Source: Caryophanales bacterium (GTDB taxonomy: Bacteria > Bacillota_I > Bacilli_A > RF39 > UBA660). From it: DNA of 49,750 nucleotides. The notes under the pieces are model-generated. The model ran no database searches. It worked only from the letters and a program-made list of their open reading frames with translations, and was not told the DNA's origin. The position numbers were made by a program, and so were the translations under genes. Positions 29,133 to 40,035 of the stretch are shown here, piece by piece. The DNA lies in NCBI GenBank assembly GCA_016288635.1, contig JAEEKZ010000046.1:1-49750 (forward strand). The letters run 5' to 3'. The first letter of the stretch is position 1. Each line of letters opens with the position of its first letter.

Positions 29133-32100
29133 TTATTGCTTGACTATAAGCTCCATTTACTAATACTTCTCTATTAGCTTCCAGTTTTTCTAAATAAACA
29201 TTAAATTCATCTAATGATGCTTTATTATTGGAACGACTATTTATAATTTTTGAAACAACAGTACCATCTAATGTTAATGCACAATAGAAATCTTCTCCTA
29301 CATAACCAACTAATAAATCTTGCCCCACATTAACATTTACCTCTTCAATTGATTTTCCATCGAGCATTTGACTCATTGACTCTATCCTTTGAATAGAATC
29401 TATTAAATCATCATAAACTAGTAATTTGACTTTATCTCTTTGAGGAGTATAAATTTCTACTTTATCGCTTCCTAAAGATATTGGCGTTAAATATGATCTA
29501 TTATTATGCCCCGCTAACAAAATAGGCTGAACGGCTATATCATGAGAAATATTGCCAAGGCCTTTAGTAATAGATAACATATGTAAATTTACTCTATTCG
29601 TTGTTATTCCTGCCATTGCATAATATGGAGAAACAATAACGTTTTCTATTGGATATTTACTATCACTAGTTGCTTGAACAAGATATTTTGATATTAGCTG
29701 ACATGCTTCAACAACATCGCTATTTGTATATTCATCACTTAAACTAAATCTTAATTCATTAAGAAATACTGTATTACCATTTCTAAATCCTGTTACTCTA
29801 CTAACTAGTTCTCCATTTTTAGGATTAACAAATCGTATATGAAAACCATTTTTATCAAGTGCAGCAAATCGAAATAAACTATCTGCAAATCCACCTATTC
29901 TCATACATGATTCTGTTCTTTCACCATAATCAAGATTCATGGGATTAGTAACATTACCCACCACTATATTCATTGTTTTACCACTAGATAACTCAAAATC
30001 TTTATCACAAGGTGGAACAGTTATTTTGTTTCTCCTATACATTTCAACATATATTTTAGCTGTTTCAGCTAATTTCTCCATCTTTGTATAACGAGATTTA
30101 TATGGCTGAGGATCTGTTAAAATAATACGAAAATCTTCTTTACCAAACAGTTTTTCATAACATTTAAAACTTGGGGAAAATGCTGTTGTTACATCCAGTA
30201 AATATGCTAGAGAAATCATTTTCTCTGCTTTTTTATTTAATTCATCTTCACTAAGATTAGGATATTTATTTCTTATTAATTCTCTCCTACTATTAAGAGC
30301 AAATTGATAAATCATATCAAAACGCATAATAAATGATGCGATAATTGCAGAACTTGTTAACAAATCCGCTCTAGAGGAAATATTATCCAATTTATATCCC
30401 CACCCTAACATCTTATATTTATTTAAATAACCGATTAATAATTTCATAACATTAGGGTTACTAAATATTCCTTTAGTTAATAGTTTTGGTTCTAATTCAG
30501 AAATAACTTCCATAACTAATTCATTAGGATTATCTAAAGATATTTTTCTGTCAAAACTAATTCTCTTTTGATTATAAATTAATGCATTTTTTATATTGTT
30601 TATTCTTTTCTTTAAGAAACTATAGAATATACCAATTGCTCTATTATCTGGTTTATCTCCTATTGCATTGGGGTTTTTATTAAAAATAATTAATTGTTTT
30701 AATAATGAATCATTCTTTAATATAGCAATTTCACTTTCGTTAAGATCATCTATTGAATTTTTTAATTCCAGCTTTACTGCTTTATAGATTTCTTCTATAT
30801 CATTATTTACAAAAATATATTTAATCATTTGATTAACATTATATGTTTCTTTTGTAACTAATTTTCTTTGAGCAGCTGTCTCTTTCTTACTATATTCACT
30901 TCTTTCAATAGTTATATATTCATTAGTAATTTCATGAAGAATGTCCATCATCTCAGGAACATTTAATAGCAAATTAATAAACTCACTATAATTAACCTGT
31001 TTACCATCATAAAACTTTCCAATTAGATTTACTTGTTTTTCATTTTTCTTATTCAAGATATCATCAAGAACGCTTCCTACATCTATTCTATTGTCAATAT
31101 TTTTAAACAATTCTTGAAGTTTGTCCATTTTCTTTTCCGCTATAGCAATTAATATATCATGGAAAATACTCATAACCTGTCTATTCTTATTTGCAAAATT
31201 TCTTTGAACAAAACTATTAATAATGTCGTTTAAAGTATTATCATCTAAACTTGCATATTCCACTTTCATTAAGTCAAGAATATTCTCAAGAGTATCTTTG
31301 TCTAACTTCAATATATTTCTAAAATTCTTTTTAAACAAAAATCTCAACGCCAACATATCATAACGCTCAACAACTAGTTTTAGATTTTCTTCGGATACTT
31401 GGTAATAAGTTGCAAAGTCTTTGATTAAAGGCAAGAATTTATCATCATAACCAACTGACTTATTTATACGATCTTGATATCTTCCATCAACTAAAACACT
31501 TACTTTACCCTTAATATCGTGAATATAACTTAAACTATGTAGTATTATTTCTAAATTAGATTCTTGCTTTAAGAAATATATTATATGTGACTGAGGGATT
31601 TTATTGAAAAGCGCATCAAGCACTCTCAAGCATTCAGACAATCCATATTGATTATATAATTTTTCAAATACTATTGTGGCATTATTAGCGAAAACCATTC
31701 TTGCATTTAAGGAATTTAAATTATTAATTAAATAAATTAAAGCATCCGGTGTAAAATTTTTTAAATTATTAATTAAATCTAAAGATTTACCACTACTACG
31801 AATAGAACCTTCAACTTCATCTAATGTTACTTGTGTAGATTTATCGTGAGTTAAATAAGAAGTTTTGCCTTTAGTCCCCAATTTTTGATAATACTTATTA
31901 ACCAATTCTTGATTTTTAAAGCCTCTTACAATCTCAGCTCTATTTTTATCCTTTATTAATGACCAATATCTATTTAAATATTTTTCTCTTAATTCATCAC
32001 TATCTAGTGATTTGATTATTAGATACGCATTATGAATGCCCTTATCAAGATATTTACTTTTAATGCTATCATTTTTTAAACTTGCAATTACCCTTGCATG

Positions 32101-32709
32101 ATGCCTTGAAGGAATCATCGACAAATTATCAAGTTTCAATTGATCTGATGATAATGAACACAATAATTTCGCTTTTTTATCATTATTTAATTTAAAAAAT
32201 GGATTCTTTATAAAATTAATTTTAAATCTATCATTATCTAGGCAAGATATTGCATTCAAAAAAGCATTGTCATACTCTGGCCTAGGGATTAACATTCTTT
32301 GTAACTCAGGATACATTTTAACGATTAAGTTTGCATCATTAATATTTTTTGTAACATCCACCAAAAATTTTTCTAAATGGCCAAAATTATTCCAAAAATG
32401 AGTTAATACATATATTGCATCATTAACATCAAAAATATATTTTCCGGTCACCCAAAAATCATTATTAACTCGTGGATTATTGCTCAAATAAGTATGCATC
32501 TCATTATCTTCAAAAATACTCAACTTGTGTTTGGATAAAAAATCCACAAATGTCTCAAAAATACTATTAATGTTTTCTCTATTAACCTTATTAACCTGAT
32601 TTAAAATATATACCTTTTCTTCAACACTAAGAGTTCTTAATCCTTCGTGATTAAATAGATCGTGTTCTAAAATATAATCAATTTTCTTAATAATTTCTTT
32701 TTCTTCCAT
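29122..32709 (-). CDS. 1195-aa uncharacterised repeat protein with a conserved-looking C-terminal domain
   Basis: Repeats such as IIKSLDSDELREKYL and VIASLKNDSIKSKYL; C-terminal TESCMRIGGFADSLFRFAALDKNGFHIRF...VTGFRNGNTVFLNELR. Confidence 0.8.
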   Translation of the reverse strand: MEEKEIIKKIDYILEHDLFNHEGLRTLSVEEKVYILNQVNKVNRENINSIFETFVDFLSKHKLSIFEDNEMHTYLSNNPRVNNDFWVTGKYIFDVNDAIYVLTHFWNNFGHLEKFLVDVTKNINDANLIVKMYPELQRMLIPRPEYDNAFLNAISCLDNDRFKINFIKNPFFKLNNDKKAKLLCSLSSDQLKLDNLSMIPSRHHARVIASLKNDSIKSKYLDKGIHNAYLIIKSLDSDELREKYLNRYWSLIKDKNRAEIVRGFKNQELVNKYYQKLGTKGKTSYLTHDKSTQVTLDEVEGSIRSSGKSLDLINNLKNFTPDALIYLINNLNSLNARMVFANNATIVFEKLYNQYGLSECLRVLDALFNKIPQSHIIYFLKQESNLEIILHSLSYIHDIKGKVSVLVDGRYQDRINKSVGYDDKFLPLIKDFATYYQVSEENLKLVVERYDMLALRFLFKKNFRNILKLDKDTLENILDLMKVEYASLDDNTLNDIINSFVQRNFANKNRQVMSIFHDILIAIAEKKMDKLQELFKNIDNRIDVGSVLDDILNKKNEKQVNLIGKFYDGKQVNYSEFINLLLNVPEMMDILHEITNEYITIERSEYSKKETAAQRKLVTKETYNVNQMIKYIFVNNDIEEIYKAVKLELKNSIDDLNESEIAILKNDSLLKQLIIFNKNPNAIGDKPDNRAIGIFYSFLKKRINNIKNALIYNQKRISFDRKISLDNPNELVMEVISELEPKLLTKGIFSNPNVMKLLIGYLNKYKMLGWGYKLDNISSRADLLTSSAIIASFIMRFDMIYQFALNSRRELIRNKYPNLSEDELNKKAEKMISLAYLLDVTTAFSPSFKCYEKLFGKEDFRIILTDPQPYKSRYTKMEKLAETAKIYVEMYRRNKITVPPCDKDFELSSGKTMNIVVGNVTNPMNLDYGERTESCMRIGGFADSLFRFAALDKNGFHIRFVNPKNGELVSRVTGFRNGNTVFLNELRFSLSDEYTNSDVVEACQLISKYLVQATSDSKYPIENVIVSPYYAMAGITTNRVNLHMLSITKGLGNISHDIAVQPILLAGHNNRSYLTPISLGSDKVEIYTPQRDKVKLLVYDDLIDSIQRIESMSQMLDGKSIEEVNVNVGQDLLVGYVGEDFYCALTLDGTVVSKIINSRSNNKASLDEFNVYLEKLEANREVLVNGAYSQAIKKA

Positions 32710-32767
32710 TTAATCACCACCTATTATAATTATAAAACAAGAATATAAAAAAACAAACATGATTGAA

Positions 32768-33133
32768 TCACATTTGTTTTATTTCTCTTACTATCCATTC
32801 CATAAGAATATTAACTATATTTATAACTTCTTCCTCAGTTAGTTTTCTTCCCTTGGGTATATGATACCATTTTTCTAAACATCCTCTACAGCAACAAGCA
32901 CAAGCATGTTGAGCAATAAAAATGGGATGAACTTTTCTCATAGGAGTTTGTTTTCCGTCATTTAGAATTTCTTTGGGAGCAATTCTTTTTGTTATCAATT
33001 CTATTCCATCTTGCCTTATTTTATTAATTCCTTTTTCCTGAACATATTCTTTCATCTTTTTATTAAGATGAAAGGAACCTCTAAATTTAGACTTACTTAA
33101 TCTATCTAAAATACTAAATTGTGAAGTTTCCAT
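32768..33133 (-). CDS. DUF4186 family protein
   Basis: SKFRGSFHLNKKMKEYV...NDGKQTPMRKVHPIFIAQHACACCCRGCLEKWYHIPKGRKLTEEE. Confidence 0.9.
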   Translation of the reverse strand: METSQFSILDRLSKSKFRGSFHLNKKMKEYVQEKGINKIRQDGIELITKRIAPKEILNDGKQTPMRKVHPIFIAQHACACCCRGCLEKWYHIPKGRKLTEEEVINIVNILMEWIVREIKQM

Positions 33134-34313
33134 CTTTAAATATCACTACTTCTTTACCATCAGTTGTTGTTGCAACAATTGATAGATCACTTGTACCAAT
33201 CATAAAATCCACATGTGTAAGAGAATCATTAATACCATGTTCTCTTAAATCATCAACTGACATATCAAGCCCAGACTCAATACATTCAGGAAACCCAGCC
33301 CCTAAAGCCAAATGACATGATGCATTTTCATCAATTAATGTTGTATTAAAGATAGTTTTCATATTTGATATTGGTGAATCATAATTAACTAGTGCACATT
33401 CTCCCAAATAACATGAATATTGATCAGCGTTAATTATTCCCTCTAAGACATCTTTTCCAACTTTTGCATCACATGATACCGCCTTTCCATCTTCAAAAGT
33501 AATATTAAATTCATCAATAACACATCCATTATAATTAAGCGGTTTAGATGAATAAACAATTCCATGAGTCTTTAAATAATGTGGACTAGAGAAGACTTCA
33601 TAACTTGGCATATTAACAATGTGTCCGTTAGAGCCAACATAATCATACTTATAATTATTTGGTAATTCCAAATATAAATCAGTACCCAAAGAATTAGTAT
33701 AATGTAATTCTTTAATCTTTAAATTATTTAACTTACTTGCAACATTTCTATTTCTATTAGTTAGCTCTTCCCATTTGTTTATTGGGCTATCAAAATTACA
33801 CAAACACATATCCATGATAGAATCGTATAATTCTTGATAGGCATTACTACTATTTGGGAATACATTCTTTGCCCATATCTCATTTGGATAAGCAATAATT
33901 AACCATGATATAGCATCAATAGCCTGTTTTTGTTTGTATATAGGCTTAGTAGATCTTTCTATTCTTTTTGCTTCATTAAATATATTAACATCAATATCAT
34001 CCATTAAACCTGGTATTTCTGATTCAATTATTAAAAATGCTGCATCTTCTTTAGCATATTCATCCCAAACAGAAGCATTAAATAATTGTTCATTTGCTAT
34101 CTCTTCAAAAGATGCATTTTTTAAAATATCATGTTTTTTGTATGAGGCAATATCCTCAAGATGAACATCTATATTTCTTTTTAAGGCCCCTTCACATAAA
34201 CGATTAACAAAATCTTCATTTAATGCTTTCTCATAGTAAATAAACAATTTATTGCTTTTATCAAAATTTAAACATTTATCTAAAACTAGTTCTATATACT
34301 TGTCTTCTTTCAT
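33114..34313 (-). CDS. M29 family aminopeptidase (AmpS/PepS-like)
   Basis: MKEDKYIELVLDKCLN..., GHIVNMPSYEVFSSPH, ALGAGFPECIESG, HVDFMIGTSDLSI; SD AAGGAG before the 34313 ATG (ORF track extends to 34340). 3' end overlaps the DUF4186 gene. Confidence 0.88.
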   Translation of the reverse strand: MKEDKYIELVLDKCLNFDKSNKLFIYYEKALNEDFVNRLCEGALKRNIDVHLEDIASYKKHDILKNASFEEIANEQLFNASVWDEYAKEDAAFLIIESEIPGLMDDIDVNIFNEAKRIERSTKPIYKQKQAIDAISWLIIAYPNEIWAKNVFPNSSNAYQELYDSIMDMCLCNFDSPINKWEELTNRNRNVASKLNNLKIKELHYTNSLGTDLYLELPNNYKYDYVGSNGHIVNMPSYEVFSSPHYLKTHGIVYSSKPLNYNGCVIDEFNITFEDGKAVSCDAKVGKDVLEGIINADQYSCYLGECALVNYDSPISNMKTIFNTTLIDENASCHLALGAGFPECIESGLDMSVDDLREHGINDSLTHVDFMIGTSDLSIVATTTDGKEVVIFKDGNFTI

Positions 34314-34363
34314 AACTATCTCCTTTTTAAATATTATCATTAAACATATTTTTTTTAAATAAA

Positions 34364-34395
34364 AAACTCTAATTCATTATATTGAATTAGAGTTT
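34364..34395 (-). terminator. Rho-independent terminator of the LCP operon
   Basis: AAACTCTAATTCA-ttatat-TGAATTAGAGTTT, 13-bp stem. Confidence 0.75.
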
Positions 34396-34402
34396 AAACT
34401 GT

Positions 34403-36253
34403 TTATTTCTTATTTAAATATACCGTAACTTTAGAAACTAAAGATAATAATGTTCCTTCATGTACTGATTGACCTGCAACTATATCAGCACCATAAGATG
34501 TATTATATAATTCACTATCTTTAGTAACATATTCAAAAGCACAATTTATACCAACACTTGAACAATATGTTTTTGTCTCATTAATACTCATACCAGCTAG
34601 TTTCTTTAGCGTTTGGTCTGAAGATCCACCTTTTTTACCTTGCCCTATTGGAGCAATTGTAAACTGTTTCTCATATGAGAATTCAAATGTCTTAATTGGC
34701 TCTGGCTTTTCAAGTTCCAAATTAACTCTCATTGCATGCTTAATTTCATTAAGACTATCTGAATAATATGATAACGCCATTGTAACTCTATTTGATCCAG
34801 GTAAATAAACATTTAAGTTTTGTGTCTCTAAATACGTTTTTTGAATAGTTAATTCCATTTCATCATTTGAATTGTTTTGGATAACTTTCTTAATAACATT
34901 ATATCCAGATAACATTTGATTTCTATTCATATTTGTAGCAATATTTTTTGTTACAGCATTAAGAACTTTTTCAAAATCACCATAACTTCTTAATGTTGTA
35001 GCTTTCTTAGCTATCGCGGTAACAACGTCTTGTTGATGTTTAACCCTAGTTAAATCGCTTGAAATATATAAATGTCTACATCTTGCATACGCTAATGCTT
35101 GTTCTCCACTTAACTTTTGAAATCCAGGATCCATACAAACTAAATCTTTACCAAACTTACGATTAGAATCTTGTTCACAAACTTTATTTCCAAATTGCTT
35201 AATTTCAGGAGCTTGAACATCAACTTCTACTCCACCCAAAGCATCTACTAAATCAACTACACCTTTGAAATTGATTTTAACATAATAATCAATATCAATA
35301 TCCATTAGTTGTTCAATAGTACTTATAACACATTTAGTGCCATATGCCGCACTTGAATTAATCTTCGCTTTATTATTCTTTTTACAAGCAATAGGAACCC
35401 AAGTATCTCTTGGAATACTAAATACTATTGTATTTAATGTATTTGGATTAAATGTTACAAGCATTAATGTATCACCATTAAAGGCTGCATTAGCGTTTAG
35501 TCCGTCTTGCTTAGAATCTACTCCTAGAAGTAAGAATGTTACTGGATCAGTAAAGTCTTTTGTACTAGAAATAGTAACATCTTCATTTTCCATCTCTTCA
35601 CTATATTCATAAATTATTTTAGTATCTAAAGCAATTGATTGGAAATCATCTTCAGATGCAAAATAAGAAACATAATTGCTTTGAACAAAAATAGCATCTA
35701 CTTTCTTATCATATAAATCTTGTAACATAGCCATATAGTCAGAATAATTATTAATTGTGTTATTTAGTTTGTTATTAACGATTATCTTATTAGCTAAAAT
35801 ATAGCCCTCTTTATCACTTTGATCATCAATTCTACCAATTAGAGATTCACTTTTATTAAATATGGTATCTTTTAAACTAATTAAATATGATGTATAAGTA
35901 ACTTTCTTTTGGTCCTTAACATTATCCATAACGCCATATACTTTATTAATTACATAACCTGAACCAAAGAAAATAGCTATTATAATAATTGCTAAAAATA
36001 TCATAAAGATAAAACTTTTATGTCTTTTCTTAATAATATTTGCCATATTAAAGAAAAACATAAATATAAAGAATAATAATAAACCAATTAATACTGAATA
36101 TCTAATTGCTGTTTCTACGCCCGCTAAACCAAGAACGTTTATAGCAAAATAGATATAACCAGCTAAATATAATATATTAATAAAGTGGTAGAAAAATACT
36201 TCAGCTTTATTTTTTCTTTTTAATTTTTTAAAAATTTGCTTCATTTCAACCAC
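34403..36253 (-). CDS. LytR-CpsA-Psr (LCP) family protein with C-terminal PASTA-like domain
   Basis: FNGDTLMLVTFNPNTLNTIVFSIPRDTWVPI, INFKGVVDLVDALGGVEVDV, GEQALAYARCRH; C-terminal LAGMSINETKTYCSSVGINCAFEYV...VAGQSVHEGTLLSLVSKVTVYL. Confidence 0.9.
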   Translation of the reverse strand: MVEMKQIFKKLKRKNKAEVFFYHFINILYLAGYIYFAINVLGLAGVETAIRYSVLIGLLLFFIFMFFFNMANIIKKRHKSFIFMIFLAIIIIAIFFGSGYVINKVYGVMDNVKDQKKVTYTSYLISLKDTIFNKSESLIGRIDDQSDKEGYILANKIIVNNKLNNTINNYSDYMAMLQDLYDKKVDAIFVQSNYVSYFASEDDFQSIALDTKIIYEYSEEMENEDVTISSTKDFTDPVTFLLLGVDSKQDGLNANAAFNGDTLMLVTFNPNTLNTIVFSIPRDTWVPIACKKNNKAKINSSAAYGTKCVISTIEQLMDIDIDYYVKINFKGVVDLVDALGGVEVDVQAPEIKQFGNKVCEQDSNRKFGKDLVCMDPGFQKLSGEQALAYARCRHLYISSDLTRVKHQQDVVTAIAKKATTLRSYGDFEKVLNAVTKNIATNMNRNQMLSGYNVIKKVIQNNSNDEMELTIQKTYLETQNLNVYLPGSNRVTMALSYYSDSLNEIKHAMRVNLELEKPEPIKTFEFSYEKQFTIAPIGQGKKGGSSDQTLKKLAGMSINETKTYCSSVGINCAFEYVTKDSELYNTSYGADIVAGQSVHEGTLLSLVSKVTVYLNKK

Positions 36254-36254
36254 C

Positions 36255-36872
36255 TTAATGAGATAACTCTATTACGTAATATGAATCATTATCATTTATT
36301 AGTTTTAGTTTAGCACTAGTATCATATTTTAAATCCATTACGTATTTCCAAGAAATATTAACATTAAAACCATTATAAGTCTTTCCACCAACAGTAAATG
36401 AAGCAGCTTCAATTGAATTAACTGTTACTTCACTTACTTCCGGTAAAGCTTGATTTCTTTTTTTATTAGAATTATCTTCAACATATTTATATAAAGTTTC
36501 TTGAACATTTAAAGCATAATTAGCTTTAACAGAACTAAATACAAAATCTAATCCCCCTACATCAAATTTATTAACTTTATTCTTAATTGTATATAAATCA
36601 ATTATAAATAATTTAGCAATTGAACTAGCTAATTTCTCATTATCTACTTCTCCGGCTTTTAAAGTTTCTTTTAATTCTTCAAATGTTGTCTTATATAACT
36701 CTGTATCTCTATCCTCTAACTTATAATCAAAATCATCTATTTCATCTACTACATTAACTTGTACAGCATTTAATTTCTTATATAAACGATAACCGCCAAA
36801 CCCAACAGCGATTAAAAATATTAAAAGAAATACTGCAAGGAAAAAGCCTCTTCTCTTCTTTCTACTTTTCAT
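36255..36872 (-). CDS. Uncharacterised single-TM protein, 205 aa, in LTA synthase/LCP operon
   Basis: N-terminal basic plus TM; start overlaps ltaS-like 3' end by 11 nt. Confidence 0.75.
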   Translation of the reverse strand: MKSRKKRRGFFLAVFLLIFLIAVGFGGYRLYKKLNAVQVNVVDEIDDFDYKLEDRDTELYKTTFEELKETLKAGEVDNEKLASSIAKLFIIDLYTIKNKVNKFDVGGLDFVFSSVKANYALNVQETLYKYVEDNSNKKRNQALPEVSEVTVNSIEAASFTVGGKTYNGFNVNISWKYVMDLKYDTSAKLKLINDNDSYYVIELSH

Positions 36873-38883
36873 TATTTTCCTCCGCTTTATTTACAGTATC
36901 AAATAAATTATATGTAATAATGGCATTTGATACATCTAATAAATTTTCAGTATATTTTTTATGTTCAGATATATATTCATCATTTATTATTGTGTTTTCT
37001 TTAGTAATATAATATTCATCATTTGAACTATTATAATACATAATATTTGTTAAAAAGTTACCACTTGGGAATGGTACTGTATTATCATCTTTAATTGTGA
37101 AAATATCATGACCTAATGCATATTTATTTTCCATACCAAGCATATTTAAAATAGTTGGTGCTACGTCTATCATACCCATATAGTAATCAACATTACCCTT
37201 TAATTTCTTTCTTAAATCCTTATTTTTTGTCCATATAATTAAAGGAGTTTTTTTATTTAGTTCATGTAAATATGAATTATATGTAGTATATTCTTCGTCT
37301 TCCTCAGTATATACCTCTCCGGTTTTGTAATTATAATTATATAAATAATTCTTTTGTTTCATTGATAACTTGGCATCATGATCTCCGTAGAATACGAATA
37401 CAGTATCATTGAAATGATCAGATTCGTTTATTAATTCCATTAATCTACCCATAGCTTGATCAGCATAATGAACAGAATGTAAGAATTTACCAACCGCCGT
37501 ATTCTCTAAATAATCAGTTTTAACTTCTTCACCGGTTTCTTCATCAATATATGTTGTACTCATATCAAATTCACCATATTTATCTAAATATGAATATGGA
37601 GAATGGTTAGATAAAGTAATAACAGTACCCATATAGTTTTGATTATCATCTTCAATTTTTTCTAACAAAGGAATTGCTTGTTCAAAGAATAAAGTATCAT
37701 TAATACCCAAGTTAATTATATCTTCCTCAGTAAATGTAAAATATTCTTTAAAATACAAATCTTGATATCCTAAAGACTTATGCGCTTTATTTCTATTCCA
37801 CATTGTTACATCATTACCATGCATACTAAAAGTATTATATCCTTTCTCAATTAGTAATTTAGGAATGGTAATATAATTATTTTTATAATATGTTACAAAT
37901 GCAGTACCACGAGATGCAGGCATTAAACTAGATAGTAATGAGAATTCTGTATCAGATGATGTACCTGTAGCTACTTCAGGATAGAAGTTTGTAAAAAACA
38001 TACCTTCTTTAGCCATTTTATTCAAATTTGGAGTTAATTCCTGTCCATTAAACGTTAAATCCATAACAAAATCTTCAATACTCTCCATATGGACAAAAAT
38101 AACATTCTTGCCTTCTAATATACCAGTATATTTGTTATCATCTTTGTATTTTTGATTTTCTTCATTTCCAAAATAATTATTGAATAATTCAATAGCATCT
38201 TCTTTTCCAAAAATACCACTTATTTGAGGTTTAATAGTTTGATAAATATCATTACCATGATAAAACAAAACGCCAAATCTTTTTACTGCACTAGCGCGAC
38301 TATATTGTTTAACTATACAGTTATAATCAGTTTCAGTTGCAAAATGGAATCTAGCTCCCATACAAAAACAACCTAATAAGAATGTTATAAAGAAAGAAAT
38401 AACCCATTTCTCTGATTTTTGAATATAAGAATAATATGGAGATGTTAACAAGTTTCTATGTATTCCATATAATACTAATGGGAATAAAGCAAAAATAATA
38501 TCTATTACTTTTACCTTTTCAAATATTGATCCAGTAACCGTTTCTACCTGAGAAAGAGTTGCTAAATCCCCAACAGAACTAAATGATGTATAAAACATAT
38601 AATAAATAGAATCAATTATACATATCAAACAGATAAACGCTAATATTATCATTAAATATTTAATTTGATTCTTTGGTTTTAAAATATAACAAAAAGACCC
38701 TATAATAAGAACTAATCCAATATCAACAATGGCACTTCTTATTAAAAAGTCTACACCTACAGTATTATATTTAACTAGGAATAAGGCAAAAATTGCTAAA
38801 AGAAAATATGACAAAAAGAGTCTATTTGAATAAACATATGAACAAATTCTATCGTATGATTTTTTTAAAAACTTCTTCATCAA
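36862..38883 (-). CDS. Lipoteichoic acid synthase-like sulfatase-family membrane protein
   Basis: N-terminal multi-TM; HMESIEDFV, VATGTSSDTEFSLLSSLMP, SMHGNDVTMWNR, FYGDHDAKL. Confidence 0.9.
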   Translation of the reverse strand: MMKKFLKKSYDRICSYVYSNRLFLSYFLLAIFALFLVKYNTVGVDFLIRSAIVDIGLVLIIGSFCYILKPKNQIKYLMIILAFICLICIIDSIYYMFYTSFSSVGDLATLSQVETVTGSIFEKVKVIDIIFALFPLVLYGIHRNLLTSPYYSYIQKSEKWVISFFITFLLGCFCMGARFHFATETDYNCIVKQYSRASAVKRFGVLFYHGNDIYQTIKPQISGIFGKEDAIELFNNYFGNEENQKYKDDNKYTGILEGKNVIFVHMESIEDFVMDLTFNGQELTPNLNKMAKEGMFFTNFYPEVATGTSSDTEFSLLSSLMPASRGTAFVTYYKNNYITIPKLLIEKGYNTFSMHGNDVTMWNRNKAHKSLGYQDLYFKEYFTFTEEDIINLGINDTLFFEQAIPLLEKIEDDNQNYMGTVITLSNHSPYSYLDKYGEFDMSTTYIDEETGEEVKTDYLENTAVGKFLHSVHYADQAMGRLMELINESDHFNDTVFVFYGDHDAKLSMKQKNYLYNYNYKTGEVYTEEDEEYTTYNSYLHELNKKTPLIIWTKNKDLRKKLKGNVDYYMGMIDVAPTILNMLGMENKYALGHDIFTIKDDNTVPFPSGNFLTNIMYYNSSNDEYYITKENTIINDEYISEHKKYTENLLDVSNAIITYNLFDTVNKAEENNEK

Positions 38884-39032
38884 CTGACACCTTTCCCAAT
38901 TATAATAATAACATGTTACAAATATTTTTTAAATAGTATTTGCAAACGAAAACGTTAACTTTGGTAATTATACCACATAATGCAATTTATTCAAAATCCA
39001 ACGAATATTTACATCATTATTTAAATATAAAG

Positions 39033-39061
39033 TTTACTTATTATGGGTTTTAAAATATAAT
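39033..39061 (+). promoter_or_regulatory. Predicted promoter of the transglutaminase-like gene
   Basis: TTTACT - 17 nt - TATAAT. Confidence 0.6.
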
Positions 39062-39078
39062 GAAATTGAGATGATTTT

Positions 39079-40035
39079 ATGATAAAAGCATTAAAATGTT
39101 TATTATTGATTGCCACTTGCGCATTAGCTATTTTTTTAATAGTTAATATTGACCCTTATTCAGATGCATTTATTACTAATATTATGATGTCGAGTCATCT
39201 AAACATACAAGATGGTAACAAATATGAAATAAAAGAAAATTTTGATTTTGTTTCAGAGGTTGATGAATATACTCCCTATTCATATAATGATTTATTAAAT
39301 ATTATATATACCGCTATAAACAAGGGATGGGATAGATTCACATTCTATTGTGCTAGTGAGTATTCAGAGTGTATAAATGATATTACTAAAATAAGCGACG
39401 ATGAAACATTACTAACACACATTAATAATTTTGTTCATCCATTTAATAGTTTTACAAATTTAAAAACGATTGTAGCATCAACCGGAGAAATAACAATTGA
39501 AATCAATTATTTATATAATGCTGAACAAATTGCTAAAATTGAAAATAAAGTAGACCAAATAATAAAAGATCAAATAAACACATACGATAGTCCATCAACA
39601 AAAATTAAAGCAATTCATGATTATATAGTAAGCAATACTCAATATGATGTTGAAAGAAATACAACTGGTGATAGTAATTATTTATCATATCTTGCATACG
39701 GACCTTTATTTGACGGCTATGCAACTTGCAGTGGTTACACTGATTTAATGGCTATATTCTTAGATAAATTTGGAATTAAAAATTATAAAGTTGCAACAAC
39801 AGCAGATAGAATATCAAATTCTAACAATGGTCACATATGGAATGCAGTATATCTTGATGGAGAATGGTTACACCTAGATTTAACTTGGGATGACCCAGTT
39901 AGTGATGGCGATGTTAACTACATAACTCATTCATATTTCTTAATATCAACTGAAAAATTAATAATATTAGATGAGGGACTCGTTAAAGTTGAAGATCATA
40001 ATTTTGATAGAAGCGTTTATACTGAATTAAAATAA
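39079..40035 (+). CDS. Exported transglutaminase-like (cysteine peptidase fold) protein
   Basis: N-terminal hydrophobic signal; YATCSGYTDLMAIFLDKFGI (Cys), HIWNAVYLDGEWLHLDLTWDDP (His, Asp). Confidence 0.88.
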   Translation: MIKALKCLLLIATCALAIFLIVNIDPYSDAFITNIMMSSHLNIQDGNKYEIKENFDFVSEVDEYTPYSYNDLLNIIYTAINKGWDRFTFYCASEYSECINDITKISDDETLLTHINNFVHPFNSFTNLKTIVASTGEITIEINYLYNAEQIAKIENKVDQIIKDQINTYDSPSTKIKAIHDYIVSNTQYDVERNTTGDSNYLSYLAYGPLFDGYATCSGYTDLMAIFLDKFGIKNYKVATTADRISNSNNGHIWNAVYLDGEWLHLDLTWDDPVSDGDVNYITHSYFLISTEKLIILDEGLVKVEDHNFDRSVYTELK

